From the IMG/VR virus record IMGVR_UViG_3300021962_000844, positions 1 to 20,089 of that record: a DNA stretch of 20,089 nt; one strand, written 5' to 3'. The DNA comes from a virus. Shown one piece after another: positions 8,482 to 15,648 of this stretch (position 1 is its first letter; each line of letters starts with the position of its first letter). Made by a program: the position numbers and the translations under genes. A model generated the notes under the pieces. It was not told the origin of the DNA, did not search any database, and was given only the letters and a program-made list of their open reading frames with translations.

Positions 8482-8522
8482 TTGACAGTTTTTGACAATT
8501 GTTAATTTAATTTTTATTATTG
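8482..8522 (+). promoter_or_regulatory. Candidate host-type promoter with duplicated TTTGACA
   Basis: TTGACA at 8492-8497 is followed after 17 bases by TATTAT at 8515-8520, a near-consensus sigma-70 layout. TATTATTG (8515-8522) also differs by one base from the Bacteroidota -7 motif TAnnTTTG, and the TTG fits the -33 motif. The -35 region is duplicated (8481-8490 and 8491-8500, 9 of 10 bases identical). It points toward the gene at 8557. It may be an earlier-acting promoter than the TATTTAT elements. Confidence 0.45.
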
Positions 8523-8556
8523 TACATATAATAAACATTTTACATTTATATGATTA

Positions 8557-9012
8557 ATGAAAAAAGGAAAAACTTCCAAGATAAACTTGTTCGAAAAGGC
8601 AAAATGTCATTACGGAACAGTAGATTCTAAAAATTTTAAGTCCGTCTATATCGTTTTACAAAGTTGGGTTTGTCCAAAAAAAGAACTAGAACAATGGGAA
8701 AGAACAACTTCTAATTTACACAGAAAAATAAAACATACGGTATGTGAGGTATTGGACTCACTTTATTTCGATAAAAATTTTATTGTTGATTTGGATTTGA
8801 GAAGTAGTGGAATTCAAATGGAAAAACGAAGTTTTATGAATTTGGAAATTACTTTGTTTTTAAAAAATGAAGTTGATTTCAAAAGTCCAATTTTGAAAGA
8901 CAAACTAAAAACTATCATTAGTAGTGTTTATAAGTTTGACTTATTAGACTCTGAACATTTCTCACTTCATAAAACAAAAACAGAAAAAGCAATAGATATT
9001 CAAGATTTATGA
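8557..9012 (+). CDS. Hypothetical protein between bS21 and the prohead protease
   Basis: 151 residues, not recognised with confidence. It is basic and alpha/beta in appearance: a Lys-rich N-terminus, VYIVLQSWVCPKKELEQWE near residues 31-49, a helix with LHRKIKHTVCEVLDSL, the strand-like VDLDLRSSGIQMEKRSFMNL, then ITLFLKNEVDF and a helical end. The DLDLRSSG/KRSFMNLEITLF stretch looks like a conserved core. Unlike most neighbours, its upstream region carries a host-type promoter candidate, and the nearest TATTTAT-like sequence (CATTTAT, 8543-8549) is only 14 bases from the ATG. It may be expressed at a different time. The protease gene starts 22 bases downstream. Confidence 0.75.
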   Translation: MKKGKTSKINLFEKAKCHYGTVDSKNFKSVYIVLQSWVCPKKELEQWERTTSNLHRKIKHTVCEVLDSLYFDKNFIVDLDLRSSGIQMEKRSFMNLEITLFLKNEVDFKSPILKDKLKTIISSVYKFDLLDSEHFSLHKTKTEKAIDIQDL

Positions 9013-9013
9013 G

Positions 9014-9034
9014 TATTTATATAAAAAAAATTCT
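9014..9034 (+). promoter_or_regulatory. Late promoter-like element before the prohead protease
   Basis: TATTTATATAAAAAAAA begins exactly 21 bases before the protease ATG at 9035. It shares the fixed-position TATTTAT followed by an A-rich run with the portal, core-like and 17809 copies. Confidence 0.5.
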
Positions 9035-9760
9035 ATGAAAGTTTTAAGTCCGAATGAGATTGGTAAAGGAATTCTTATTGAATACGATGCGGGGCACGTA
9101 TCACCCTACGATACGAGAAATCTCGAAGTTTTAAGAGAACAAAAAACCCAACTCGATTATTCAAAACCTTTTGAATTCTATGCGGTTTTGCAAAAGTTTA
9201 ACACCCCTAATCGTAACGGAAGAATTTATCCCGAAAAAGTACTTAGAAGAGAAGCCGAAAATTACAAAAAAGCTATTGAAAAAGGGACTGCACTTTCTGA
9301 ATTAAACCATCCTGAATCTTCATTGATTGACTTAGATAGGGTATCACATATCATCACAGATATTTGGTGGGAAGGAAATGTTTTGATGGGTAAGTTAAAA
9401 TTATTGACATCTCCTGGTTTTCATGAAAGAGGTGTGATTTCTTGTAAAGGTGATATGGCGGCGAACTATCTAAGACAAGGTGTTACCATGGGCGTCTCAT
9501 CTAGAGGAGTCGGTTCACTTGTAAAAAAGGGAGAACAAAATGAAGTTCAAGACGATTTCGAATTAATTTGTTTTGACTTAGTGTCTTCCCCGTCAACTCC
9601 AGGTGCATATCTATTTTCCAACAAGGAAGACAGATACAAATATGACGAGAACTTAGAAGAAGAAAAAAAATTAAAAGATGAAAGAGTTATATCATCAACA
9701 TCTAAAATGGATAAGTCACTTGACTTAATGAAAAAATTATCAGATTATTTGGGAAATTAA
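9035..9760 (+). CDS. 21: Prohead core protease (T4 gp21-like)
   Basis: 241 residues, the serine protease that degrades scaffold and trims the capsid protein during prohead maturation. The N-terminal strand region is followed by FNTPNRNGRIYPEKVL (55-70), typical of T4-type and related phage proteases. Candidate catalytic residues are His92 in SELNHPES and Ser155 or Ser156 in MGVSSRGVGS. The conserved FDLVSSPSTPGAYLF with Asp181 completes the pattern. The C-terminal 45 residues are charged and probably form the self-cleaved or core-binding tail. It is placed before the scaffold and capsid genes as in T4. Its likely substrate site in the capsid protein is I-N-E at residues 58-60. Confidence 0.93.
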   Translation: MKVLSPNEIGKGILIEYDAGHVSPYDTRNLEVLREQKTQLDYSKPFEFYAVLQKFNTPNRNGRIYPEKVLRREAENYKKAIEKGTALSELNHPESSLIDLDRVSHIITDIWWEGNVLMGKLKLLTSPGFHERGVISCKGDMAANYLRQGVTMGVSSRGVGSLVKKGEQNEVQDDFELICFDLVSSPSTPGAYLFSNKEDRYKYDENLEEEKKLKDERVISSTSKMDKSLDLMKKLSDYLGN

Positions 9761-9766
9761 TTAACA

Positions 9767-9973
9767 ATGGACGAAAAATATTTTATAGCAAAAGTACAAT
9801 ACGATTTGCCTGATGAAAACTCAGGACGTATTAAAAAAATCCGCGAAGAGAAATTAGTTCAAGGATACAACGTTACGGAAGTAGAGGCGAAAGTAACAAA
9901 AAAATTTGAAGGGTTTCCACATGATTGGAGAATCACTTCAGTAGCTGAAAGTAAAATTGATGAAGTTTTTTAA
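9767..9973 (+). CDS. DUF4494-like small protein
   Basis: 68 residues. The pattern YFIAKVQYD, basic turn, REEKLVQGYNVTEVEAKVTKKF, then WRITSVAESKIDEVF resembles DUF4494, a small family typical of Bacteroidota: an N-terminal strand, an E-x-Y/K-L-V strand, a T-E-x-E-A helix and a C-terminal strand ending in E-V-F. Its function is unknown. The gene begins 6 bases after the protease stop without a Shine-Dalgarno and is followed by a terminator, so it is the last gene of the protease unit. The family assignment is from memory of the pattern and should be treated as moderate. Confidence 0.7.
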   Translation: MDEKYFIAKVQYDLPDENSGRIKKIREEKLVQGYNVTEVEAKVTKKFEGFPHDWRITSVAESKIDEVF

Positions 9974-10001
9974 ATTTTTTATTTAATTTTTTTTGATTAA
10001 G

Positions 10002-10028
10002 ATCAGGACTCAGTCCTGATTTTTTTTT
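10002..10028 (+). terminator. Rho-independent terminator after the protease unit
   Basis: A perfect inverted repeat ATCAGGACT-C-AGTCCTGAT at 10002-10020 is followed by a run of T to 10028. Allowing for a minimal loop the stem is about 7 bp. It lies 28 bases after the stop of the DUF4494-like gene and separates it from the scaffold unit. Confidence 0.85.
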
Positions 10029-10069
10029 GATCCAAATATTGTAATGTCAAATTTTTTGTAAAATGGATA

Positions 10070-10085
10070 TATTTATAGAGTAAAA
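10070..10085 (+). promoter_or_regulatory. Late promoter-like element before the scaffold gene
   Basis: TATTTATAGAGTAAAAT begins at 10070, just after the terminator. It is 47 bases from the preferred ATG (10117), so this unit would have a longer A-rich leader than the other copies. The core matches; the spacing does not. Confidence 0.4.
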
Positions 10086-10116
10086 TAAACCAAAACGTTT
10101 GCAAAAAAAAATAAAG

Positions 10117-11649
10117 ATGAGTAATAAAGAAAAATCTTTAGTTGAAGAGGCATTACTACAAATGAAAAATTTGGAAGAAGCCGTTACACAAAACGCAAAA
10201 GGAATACTTGCTTCTACAATGAAGGAAGAAATCAAAGAATTAGTAAAAGAATCTCTTGAAGAAGAGATTGAAGAAGGAATGGAGATGAAAAGTTCAGAAG
10301 AAGAAAAAGAGTCAAATATGGCTGAACAAGCAGAAATGGAACTTGATATCGACGACACAGAAGAGGAATCTGATGAAGTAGAAAATGACGAAGAGGAAAT
10401 CGAGTTAGATTCTATGGATATCGATTCTGATGAATCTGACGAGGAAGAATTCGAACTTGGAATTGACGACGAGGAAGTTATGTTACCACTTGATTTGACA
10501 GGTGCATCTGATGAAGAAATTTTGAAGGTGTTCAAGGCAATGGGTGACGAAGACGGAATCATTGTTAAAAAGGACGGGGAAGAAATCCACTTGAAAGATG
10601 AGACTTCTGATGTTGAATATAAAATTGATCTTGGTGAGTCAGAAGAAGAGGAATCTATCGATGAAATGATGGATGACGATTTTGAAGATTTGGATGAAAT
10701 CGTTTATGAAATCGAACTCGATGAAGAAGAGGACGATGACGATGACGAGGAAGAAATGATGTCAGAAGAAAAAATGACAGTTTCTCCGAAAGGTGAAGGA
10801 ATGGGTAAACCTAAATTCAAGTATCCTTCTAAAATGAAGGGTGGTGTTACTGAAACTGAAGACATCGAAGAGATGACTGAAGGTGAAATGTCAGTAAAAC
10901 CAAAAGGTGAAGGAATGGGTAAACCTAAATTCAAGTATCCTTCTAAAATGAAGGGTGGTGTTACCGAAACCGAAGATGTCGAAGAAATGGAAGAAGAATG
11001 GGGAGGTAAGAAAGGTGATGACTCTAAGTCTCACAAAGATTACGAAACTACTGAAGAGTGGGGAGGTAAGAAAGGTGACGACTCTAAGTCTCACAAAGAT
11101 TACGAAACTACTGAAGAGTGGGGAGGTAAGAAAGGTGACGACTCTAAGTCTCACAAAGATTACGAAACTACTGAAGCTGCACGTACACTCGGAAACGGGA
11201 AAAGAAATGCAGCTAACAGACATTCTTTACCAAAAATGAAAGTAATTCCAAATCAAGCTCTAGCGGAAGAAGTTGAATCATTGAGAGCTAAAAATGACGA
11301 ATACAGAAAAGCTCTTAACATATTCAAAGACAAGCTCAACGAAGTTGCAGTATTCAATTCTAATCTCGCATATGCTGTTAGACTATTTACTGAAAACTCC
11401 ACGACTAAACAAGAAAAAATAAACATCCTAAGAAGATTCGACAATGTTGAAACTTTAAAGGAATCAAAAGCTCTTTATAAGACAATCAAAGATGAGTTGG
11501 TACCACAGTCAGTTGTTAGTGAGTCTGTTGAAACAAAATTACAACAAACACCAACTGCAGGTTCTTCAACAACTTTGATTGAGAGCAAAACTTATGAAAA
11601 TCCTCAATTCCAAAGAATGAAGGATTTGATGGGTAAATTAAATAAATAA
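10117..11649 (+). CDS. 22: Prohead scaffold/core protein (T4 gp22-like) with internal repeats
   Basis: 510 residues from the ATG at 10117; an in-frame TTG at 10099 would add six residues but is less likely. It forms the assembly core on which the capsid is built and is then degraded by the protease. The N-terminal 50 residues are helical (VEEALLQMKNLEEAV). Residues about 55-215 are extremely acidic. Two 38-residue basic repeats (216-291) and three 20-residue repeats (293-352) follow. The C-terminal 130 residues are the gp22-like part: a coiled coil LAEEVESLRAKNDEYRKAL, then NIFKDKLNEVAVFNSNLAYA and a helical region ending MKDLMGKLNK. The length is roughly double T4 gp22 (about 270), owing to the acidic and repeat regions. 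It directly precedes the capsid gene, as in T4. Confidence 0.85.
   Translation: MSNKEKSLVEEALLQMKNLEEAVTQNAKGILASTMKEEIKELVKESLEEEIEEGMEMKSSEEEKESNMAEQAEMELDIDDTEEESDEVENDEEEIELDSMDIDSDESDEEEFELGIDDEEVMLPLDLTGASDEEILKVFKAMGDEDGIIVKKDGEEIHLKDETSDVEYKIDLGESEEEESIDEMMDDDFEDLDEIVYEIELDEEEDDDDDEEEMMSEEKMTVSPKGEGMGKPKFKYPSKMKGGVTETEDIEEMTEGEMSVKPKGEGMGKPKFKYPSKMKGGVTETEDVEEMEEEWGGKKGDDSKSHKDYETTEEWGGKKGDDSKSHKDYETTEEWGGKKGDDSKSHKDYETTEAARTLGNGKRNAANRHSLPKMKVIPNQALAEEVESLRAKNDEYRKALNIFKDKLNEVAVFNSNLAYAVRLFTENSTTKQEKINILRRFDNVETLKESKALYKTIKDELVPQSVVSESVETKLQQTPTAGSSTTLIESKTYENPQFQRMKDLMGKLNK
10762..10989 (+). repeat. Two tandem 114-bp in-frame repeats in the scaffold gene
   Basis: Copies lie at 10762-10875 and 10876-10989. 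Each codes 38 residues with the basic core KGEGMGKPKFKYPSKMKGG followed by VTETED(I/V)EEM. The 5' quarter has diverged, while the core is nearly identical in DNA. They place Lys/Gly-rich patches inside a very acidic protein. Confidence 0.9.
10993..11172 (+). repeat. Three tandem 60-bp in-frame repeats in the scaffold gene
   Basis: Copies lie at 10993-11052, 11053-11112 and 11113-11172. Each codes EEWGGKKGDDSKSHKDYETT. Copies 2 and 3 are identical in all 60 bases; copy 1 differs at two synonymous third positions. This points to recent slippage or unequal recombination. Confidence 0.95.
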
Positions 11650-11670
11650 ACATCCTAAAAAAATATTAAA

Positions 11671-13473
11671 ATGGGAGCATTATTAGAATCAGGTCTTGTT
11701 GGTAACATCGGTCTTAAGCACTTGAAGGTTATCAAAGAAGACACAATCAACAAATGGGACAAATTAGGATTCCTTGAGGGTCTTAAAGGTCACTTAAAGG
11801 AAAACGTAGCTCAGTTATACGAAAACCAAGCTTCATACTTAATCAATGAGGCTGCGTCTACAACTGACTCAGGTTCATTCGAAACTGTAGTTTTCCCTAT
11901 CGTTAGAAGAGTTTTCTCTAAACTTTTAGCTAACGATATCGTATCAGTACAAGCTATGAACTTACCTATCGGTAAATTGTTCTACTTTGTACCAAAAATT
12001 CAAAACAGAGCAAATAACAGTCACTTCGCACCTATCGGAGCACCAAACGGTCCTACAGATCCAAACGTAGGTTACGGTACTGGTAAAAACCTTTACGATA
12101 GATTCTACGAAGGTACAGAACCAGGATTGGATCCTGAAGGTTTGTTCGATTACTCTAAAGGAGAATACTCAGCAAGAACTGTAAACTTGGTAACTCAAAG
12201 ATGGGTTGGTGATAGCTTATTAGCTTTCAACTACTTAGCAGATACAGAATACAGAAAAGTTCTTGTTGCAATGTCAGGTTTCAACAACGCAGGCGCTGGT
12301 AAACTTATCGGACCTGATGGTAACGAAATGGACAACGAAGCTTTCTTGGCGGGATTGACTATTAATGTTAATGGTAACTCAGCAATTAACTTCTTCTCAG
12401 GTATTACTGGTACTTCAGCAGTTTCAAACGGTAACTTGTTATTCAGAGTTGTAACACAACAATACGGTAAGGGTATCGTTCAGTATGGTTCACCAAACAC
12501 TGCAACTGTATTCCCAACTACTGGTAACGGTGGTACATACGACAACCTTTGTGATGCGAATGGTGTTATCTACTTGGAAATTGACACTCAAGTTCCATGT
12601 ACTGTAACTACTAATTCAATCGATGGTTATTCTGGTTTCACTACAGGTTCAGGTGCAACTAACGCTAATTCTGCGTTCACTGCAACTTACAGAATCTACA
12701 AAGAGTTGGAATTCGAAGATGCTATCGGTGAAGTTTCTTTCGACTTAGAGTCAGTAACTGTATCAGTTACAGAAAGAAAACTTAGAGCACAATGGTCTCC
12801 TGAATTAGCACAAGACGTTTCTGCATTCCACAACATCGACGCTGAAGCTGAATTAACAGCTTTATTGTCTGAGCAAGTTGCGGCAGAAATCGACCGTGAA
12901 ATCTTAAGAGACTTGAGAAAAGGTGCGGCTTGGAACCTACGTTGGGACTACAACGGATGGAAGAGAGGTACTACAGCTAATCCATTAACTCAGTACACTC
13001 AAAAAGACTGGAACCAAACTCTTATCACAGCTATCAACCAAATCTCTGCACAGATTCACAAATCTACATTGAGAGGTGGTGCTAACTGGATTGTTGTTTC
13101 TTCTGAAATCAGTGCTATCTTTGATGACTTGGAGTACTTCCACGTTTCAAACGCAGCTCCTGAGCAAGATCAATACAACATGGGTATTGAAAGAGTTGGT
13201 ACATTAGCAGGTAGATATCAAGTTTATCGTGATCCTTACTTCCCACCTAACACAGTATTGTTGGGACACAAAGGTACATCATTACTTGACACTGGTTACG
13301 TTTACGCACCATATGTACCTCTACAGTTGACTCCAACTATGTACAACCCATTCAACTTTACACCTATCAAGGGTATCATGACTAGATACGCTAAGAAGAT
13401 GGTTAACAACCGTTTCTATGGTAGAATCACAGTTGATGGTGTTAGAACATTCGACTTGAGAGAATTGAGATAA
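11671..13473 (+). CDS. 23: Major capsid protein (T4 gp23-like)
   Basis: 600 residues, the hexamer-forming shell protein with the HK97 fold. The family signature is clear: FETVVFPIVRRVFSKLLAND (70-89) followed by IVSVQAMNLPIGKLFYFVPK. Later come ERKLRAQWSPELAQDVSAFH with INAEAEL-type sequence (HNIDAEAELTALLSEQVAAE), and the C-terminal RVGTLAGRYQVYRDPY and ITRYAKK-like regions. A prosequence ends at a plausible gp21 site I58-N59-E60 before Ala61, giving a mature chain of about 540 residues. A Gly/Asn/Thr-rich stretch around 205-330 is probably a surface insertion. Codons favour AAC and TTC over AAT and TTT, unlike neighbours, as expected for the most highly expressed gene. It is 21 bases after scaffold and followed by a strong terminator. 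Confidence 0.96.
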   Translation: MGALLESGLVGNIGLKHLKVIKEDTINKWDKLGFLEGLKGHLKENVAQLYENQASYLINEAASTTDSGSFETVVFPIVRRVFSKLLANDIVSVQAMNLPIGKLFYFVPKIQNRANNSHFAPIGAPNGPTDPNVGYGTGKNLYDRFYEGTEPGLDPEGLFDYSKGEYSARTVNLVTQRWVGDSLLAFNYLADTEYRKVLVAMSGFNNAGAGKLIGPDGNEMDNEAFLAGLTINVNGNSAINFFSGITGTSAVSNGNLLFRVVTQQYGKGIVQYGSPNTATVFPTTGNGGTYDNLCDANGVIYLEIDTQVPCTVTTNSIDGYSGFTTGSGATNANSAFTATYRIYKELEFEDAIGEVSFDLESVTVSVTERKLRAQWSPELAQDVSAFHNIDAEAELTALLSEQVAAEIDREILRDLRKGAAWNLRWDYNGWKRGTTANPLTQYTQKDWNQTLITAINQISAQIHKSTLRGGANWIVVSSEISAIFDDLEYFHVSNAAPEQDQYNMGIERVGTLAGRYQVYRDPYFPPNTVLLGHKGTSLLDTGYVYAPYVPLQLTPTMYNPFNFTPIKGIMTRYAKKMVNNRFYGRITVDGVRTFDLRELR

Positions 13474-13480
13474 TTCTTCA

Positions 13481-13488
13481 AAAGGAGA
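13481..13488 (+). other. Orphan Shine-Dalgarno-like sequence after the capsid gene
   Basis: AAAGGAGA lies 8 bases after the capsid stop, but no start codon with an open frame follows before the terminator. It is the only strong Shine-Dalgarno-like sequence I noticed between genes. It may be chance, a decayed gene start, or a site for ribosome binding in the mRNA tail. Confidence 0.35.
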
Positions 13489-13496
13489 TAAAAACT

Positions 13497-13524
13497 AAGG
13501 GGGACTGAAAAGTCCCCCTTTTTA
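13497..13524. terminator. Two-way rho-independent terminator between capsid gene and reverse island
   Basis: A perfect stem AAGGGGGACT (13497-13506) with AGTCCCCCTT (13511-13520) has a GAAA tetraloop and is followed on the plus strand by TTTTTA. The minus strand has a T-rich tail (TTAGTTTTT) after the stem, so it can also end the reverse gene whose stop is at 13522-13524. Confidence 0.93.
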
Positions 13525-13701
13525 TTTTCTTTTTTTACAGTATTTCGAATCTTCTCCGAAGTACAAACACCTTAATATATTTAATTCTGATCTTTGTTCT
13601 TGATATTTATCACCAATGAAAGGACGATGTCCATTTCTAACTGCTTTAGTTATTTCATATTCAATTTGTACTATCCGTCTGAATAATTCTACTTTATTCA
13701 T
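13522..13701 (-). CDS. Small hypothetical protein (59 residues)
   Basis: 59 residues, starting MNKVELFRRIVQIEYE and ending in CKKRK, with Cys45 and Cys56 and a mostly helical, basic character. No family is recognised. The evidence that it is a gene is structural. Its ATG overlaps the stop of the upstream 78-residue gene in ATGAATAA, the same overlap as at 1817-1824, and its stop abuts a two-way terminator. It would be translated by coupling as the second gene of a two-gene reverse unit. Confidence 0.65.
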   Translation of the reverse strand: MNKVELFRRIVQIEYEITKAVRNGHRPFIGDKYQEQRSELNILRCLYFGEDSKYCKKRK

Positions 13702-13930
13702 TAGTTTCAGTATTTTTAGTAAATACTCTTAATGATTTAGAAATTACTTCACTTTCCTCTAATGAAAACAAACCTTTTGATTGAGAATATTTCAAAGATA
13801 AATTCAATATATAAAAAGCCTGTTCTGGATTCATATTTTCAACAAACTTGTCGATGTCAGATTGAGATGTATAGTTTATAGTTCCAAATAATTGTCCTAT
13901 AGGGTTTTTGGGTGTTTCTGATGATTCCAT
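13694..13930 (-). CDS. Small hypothetical protein (78 residues)
   Basis: 78 residues, first gene of a reverse two-gene unit between the capsid gene and the mosaic gene at 13969. The N-terminal 20 residues are polar. The rest is helical: SQSDIDKFVENMNPEQAFYI, then a Leu/Tyr-rich helix and LEESEVISKSLRVFTK. No family is assigned. It has no signal peptide or membrane helix. A 38-base divergent region separates it from the plus-strand gene at 13969, so both are probably driven from that gap. Confidence 0.7.
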   Translation of the reverse strand: MESSETPKNPIGQLFGTINYTSQSDIDKFVENMNPEQAFYILNLSLKYSQSKGLFSLEESEVISKSLRVFTKNTETNE

Positions 13931-13968
13931 AAATAATTCTGAGATATTTATATTAATAAAGTTATTCT
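13931..13968. promoter_or_regulatory. Divergent promoter region with TATTTAT element
   Basis: These 38 bases separate two divergent starts. On the plus strand TATTTATATTAATAAAG begins at 13945, 24 bases before the ATG at 13969. On the minus strand the same DNA reads TATAAATA, identical to the T4 late promoter core, 15-22 bases upstream of the ATG at 13930. The near-palindromic element could serve both directions. Confidence 0.45.
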
Positions 13969-15648
13969 ATGAAAAATATAAAAGAAATGACAACAAGTCA
14001 AAGCGATGGTAAGTTTGAAGGTAAATTAGTTTTAGGAAAACGAAATTTCTCCAAAGAATTAGCACCCTTTGATATTACTTTAGAAGATACTTTAGAGCCT
14101 GAACCCATCCATGAGGACTTAGCAGTTTGGTTTGGTAAAAAAAAGAAACCTAAGGGAAGTAAACAACCTAAAGGTCCTTGGGTGGATATTTGTCGTAAAG
14201 AGGATGGAAAACATCCCCCGTGTGGTAGATCGACTTCAGATAAGGGTGCGTATCCAAAATGTAGAGCTGCGGGAGTTGCGGGTAAAATGTCCGATGCGGA
14301 AAAAAAGGCGGCTTGTGCACAAAAAAGACGTGCAGAAAAAAAGGACACTCAAACGGGAAAAGGACAAAAACCCATCATGACTTCCCACAAAAAAAGGAAA
14401 CCAAAAAAAGAATCTGTACGTGAATTGGCAATAAAAGTTCTTCAAAGTATTAATGAAGAAAAAAACATTGATATTAAACCGTCTTCACGTGTAGAAAAAA
14501 ATATCTGTGAAACAAAAAAGTTTTGTTCGGCACAAGGTCCAATAACATTCGGACAACTTAAATCAATCATTTCTTTTGCAATTAATAAAAGATTGGGGAT
14601 ACATATGGGGGAAGGTTTTATAAAAGCATTGATTAGGTTATTACCTTGGTTCATACCTCAAATTGCGGTGGCAGGTTTTGTTGGTTCTGCTATGAGAGCG
14701 GCTAACAAAATTATCAGCCCTACTTTGAAGGAAACTTCATCTTACAAAACATGGTGGGCAAAAACCATATTGAAACTTTTCAATTTAGTTGAGGGTGAAA
14801 TAAATGCTACAGATCCTTTTAGTAAAATTTTCTTTATTGGAGATGGATTGATGCATTTAATGACAGAAGAATCTAAAATCCAATTTGCTGAATATATTTC
14901 TGATCTTGTTTCTACGAAATCTGATGATGAAGTTGTTCCTGATTATTTTGTAGAAAATGAGTTAAGGAATTGGATTAATCAAAAGTTTTTAATAAACCCT
15001 CCTTTGTCAACTGTGTCTAATATTGACAGGATGGATGAAGTTAAAAAAGTAAAAATTACAAAAGAGAATTTTCAAGAATACATAGGTATATTTGAAAAAG
15101 ACAAAAAAGATATTGTAAAATTATCACTATCGGAAAATTCGAATCATTATTGTGAGTTATATTATCTTGATATGTTAGACAATGTAAAAAGTATATCCAT
15201 AGCCGAAAAGTTTTGTAGAACCTCGGAATATTTAATTGAATCCGAAAACGGAAAATATTCAGAAATAAATTTTGTACCACCTGTTTCGGTGAGTTCAGAG
15301 GCAAAAAAAGGTTTAGATTATCGAAAAAAAGCGGGAGGTAAAGGGGGACTAACACCTGCACAGGCAGCAGCATCAAATAGAAGTGGAGAAACTAAAAATT
15401 TAGGTTCAGGTGTGCAGAGAGCGGTAAATCTTAAAAATAGAACCAAGTTATCACCTTCCACAGTGAAAAGAATGAAAGCATTTTTTGATAGACATCAAAA
15501 AAACAAAACAATTAACCCTGAAAATAGAGGAACACCTTGGAACGACAAAGGATATGTTGCTTGGTTATTGTGGGGTGGTGATGCAGGTTATGCGTGGGCA
15601 AGAAAAGTCGTTAGACAAATGGAGACGGCAGACAAAAAGAAAAATTAA
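13969..15648 (+). CDS. Large mosaic protein with Cys/Lys module and C-terminal Trp-rich module, function unknown
   Basis: 559 residues built of distinct parts. Residues 57-125 are Lys-rich with four Cys (75, 85, 98, 116): GPWVDICRKEDGKHPPCGRS then YPKCRAAGVAGKMSDAEKK; this looks like the small module named DUF5872 (tentative). Residues 190-345 are a helical domain with a hydrophobic stretch IKALIRLLPWFIPQIAVAGF (218-237) and FVENELRNWINQKFLINPP (328-345). Residues 360-440 are mixed. The end (479-552) is SGVQRAVNLKNR, SPSTVKRMKAFFDRHQKNK and GYVAWLLWGGDAGYAWARKV, a module I believe recurs in other T4-like phage proteins. No catalytic site is evident. A virion-internal or DNA-associated role is possible. 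Its stop overlaps that of the reverse 53-residue gene in TTAA. Confidence 0.75.
   Translation: MKNIKEMTTSQSDGKFEGKLVLGKRNFSKELAPFDITLEDTLEPEPIHEDLAVWFGKKKKPKGSKQPKGPWVDICRKEDGKHPPCGRSTSDKGAYPKCRAAGVAGKMSDAEKKAACAQKRRAEKKDTQTGKGQKPIMTSHKKRKPKKESVRELAIKVLQSINEEKNIDIKPSSRVEKNICETKKFCSAQGPITFGQLKSIISFAINKRLGIHMGEGFIKALIRLLPWFIPQIAVAGFVGSAMRAANKIISPTLKETSSYKTWWAKTILKLFNLVEGEINATDPFSKIFFIGDGLMHLMTEESKIQFAEYISDLVSTKSDDEVVPDYFVENELRNWINQKFLINPPLSTVSNIDRMDEVKKVKITKENFQEYIGIFEKDKKDIVKLSLSENSNHYCELYYLDMLDNVKSISIAEKFCRTSEYLIESENGKYSEINFVPPVSVSSEAKKGLDYRKKAGGKGGLTPAQAAASNRSGETKNLGSGVQRAVNLKNRTKLSPSTVKRMKAFFDRHQKNKTINPENRGTPWNDKGYVAWLLWGGDAGYAWARKVVRQMETADKKKN

Noticed and set aside
8521-8540. TATAAT at 8527-8532 as the -10 of the TTGACA promoter
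   Set aside because: The gap from TTGACA at 8492 is 29 bases, too long; TATTAT at 8515 has the right 17-base spacing.
10047-10562. Ser-rich reverse open frame of 171 codons
   Set aside because: It is the antisense of the Glu/Asp-rich scaffold region; GAA and GAT codons read backward as Ser/Phe/Ile-rich frames without stops.
10955-11239. Open frame of 94 codons on the plus strand over the scaffold repeats
   Set aside because: It is an out-of-frame reading of the 60-bp tandem repeats, which gives a repetitive basic peptide. It has no start context, and the scaffold frame explains the sequence.
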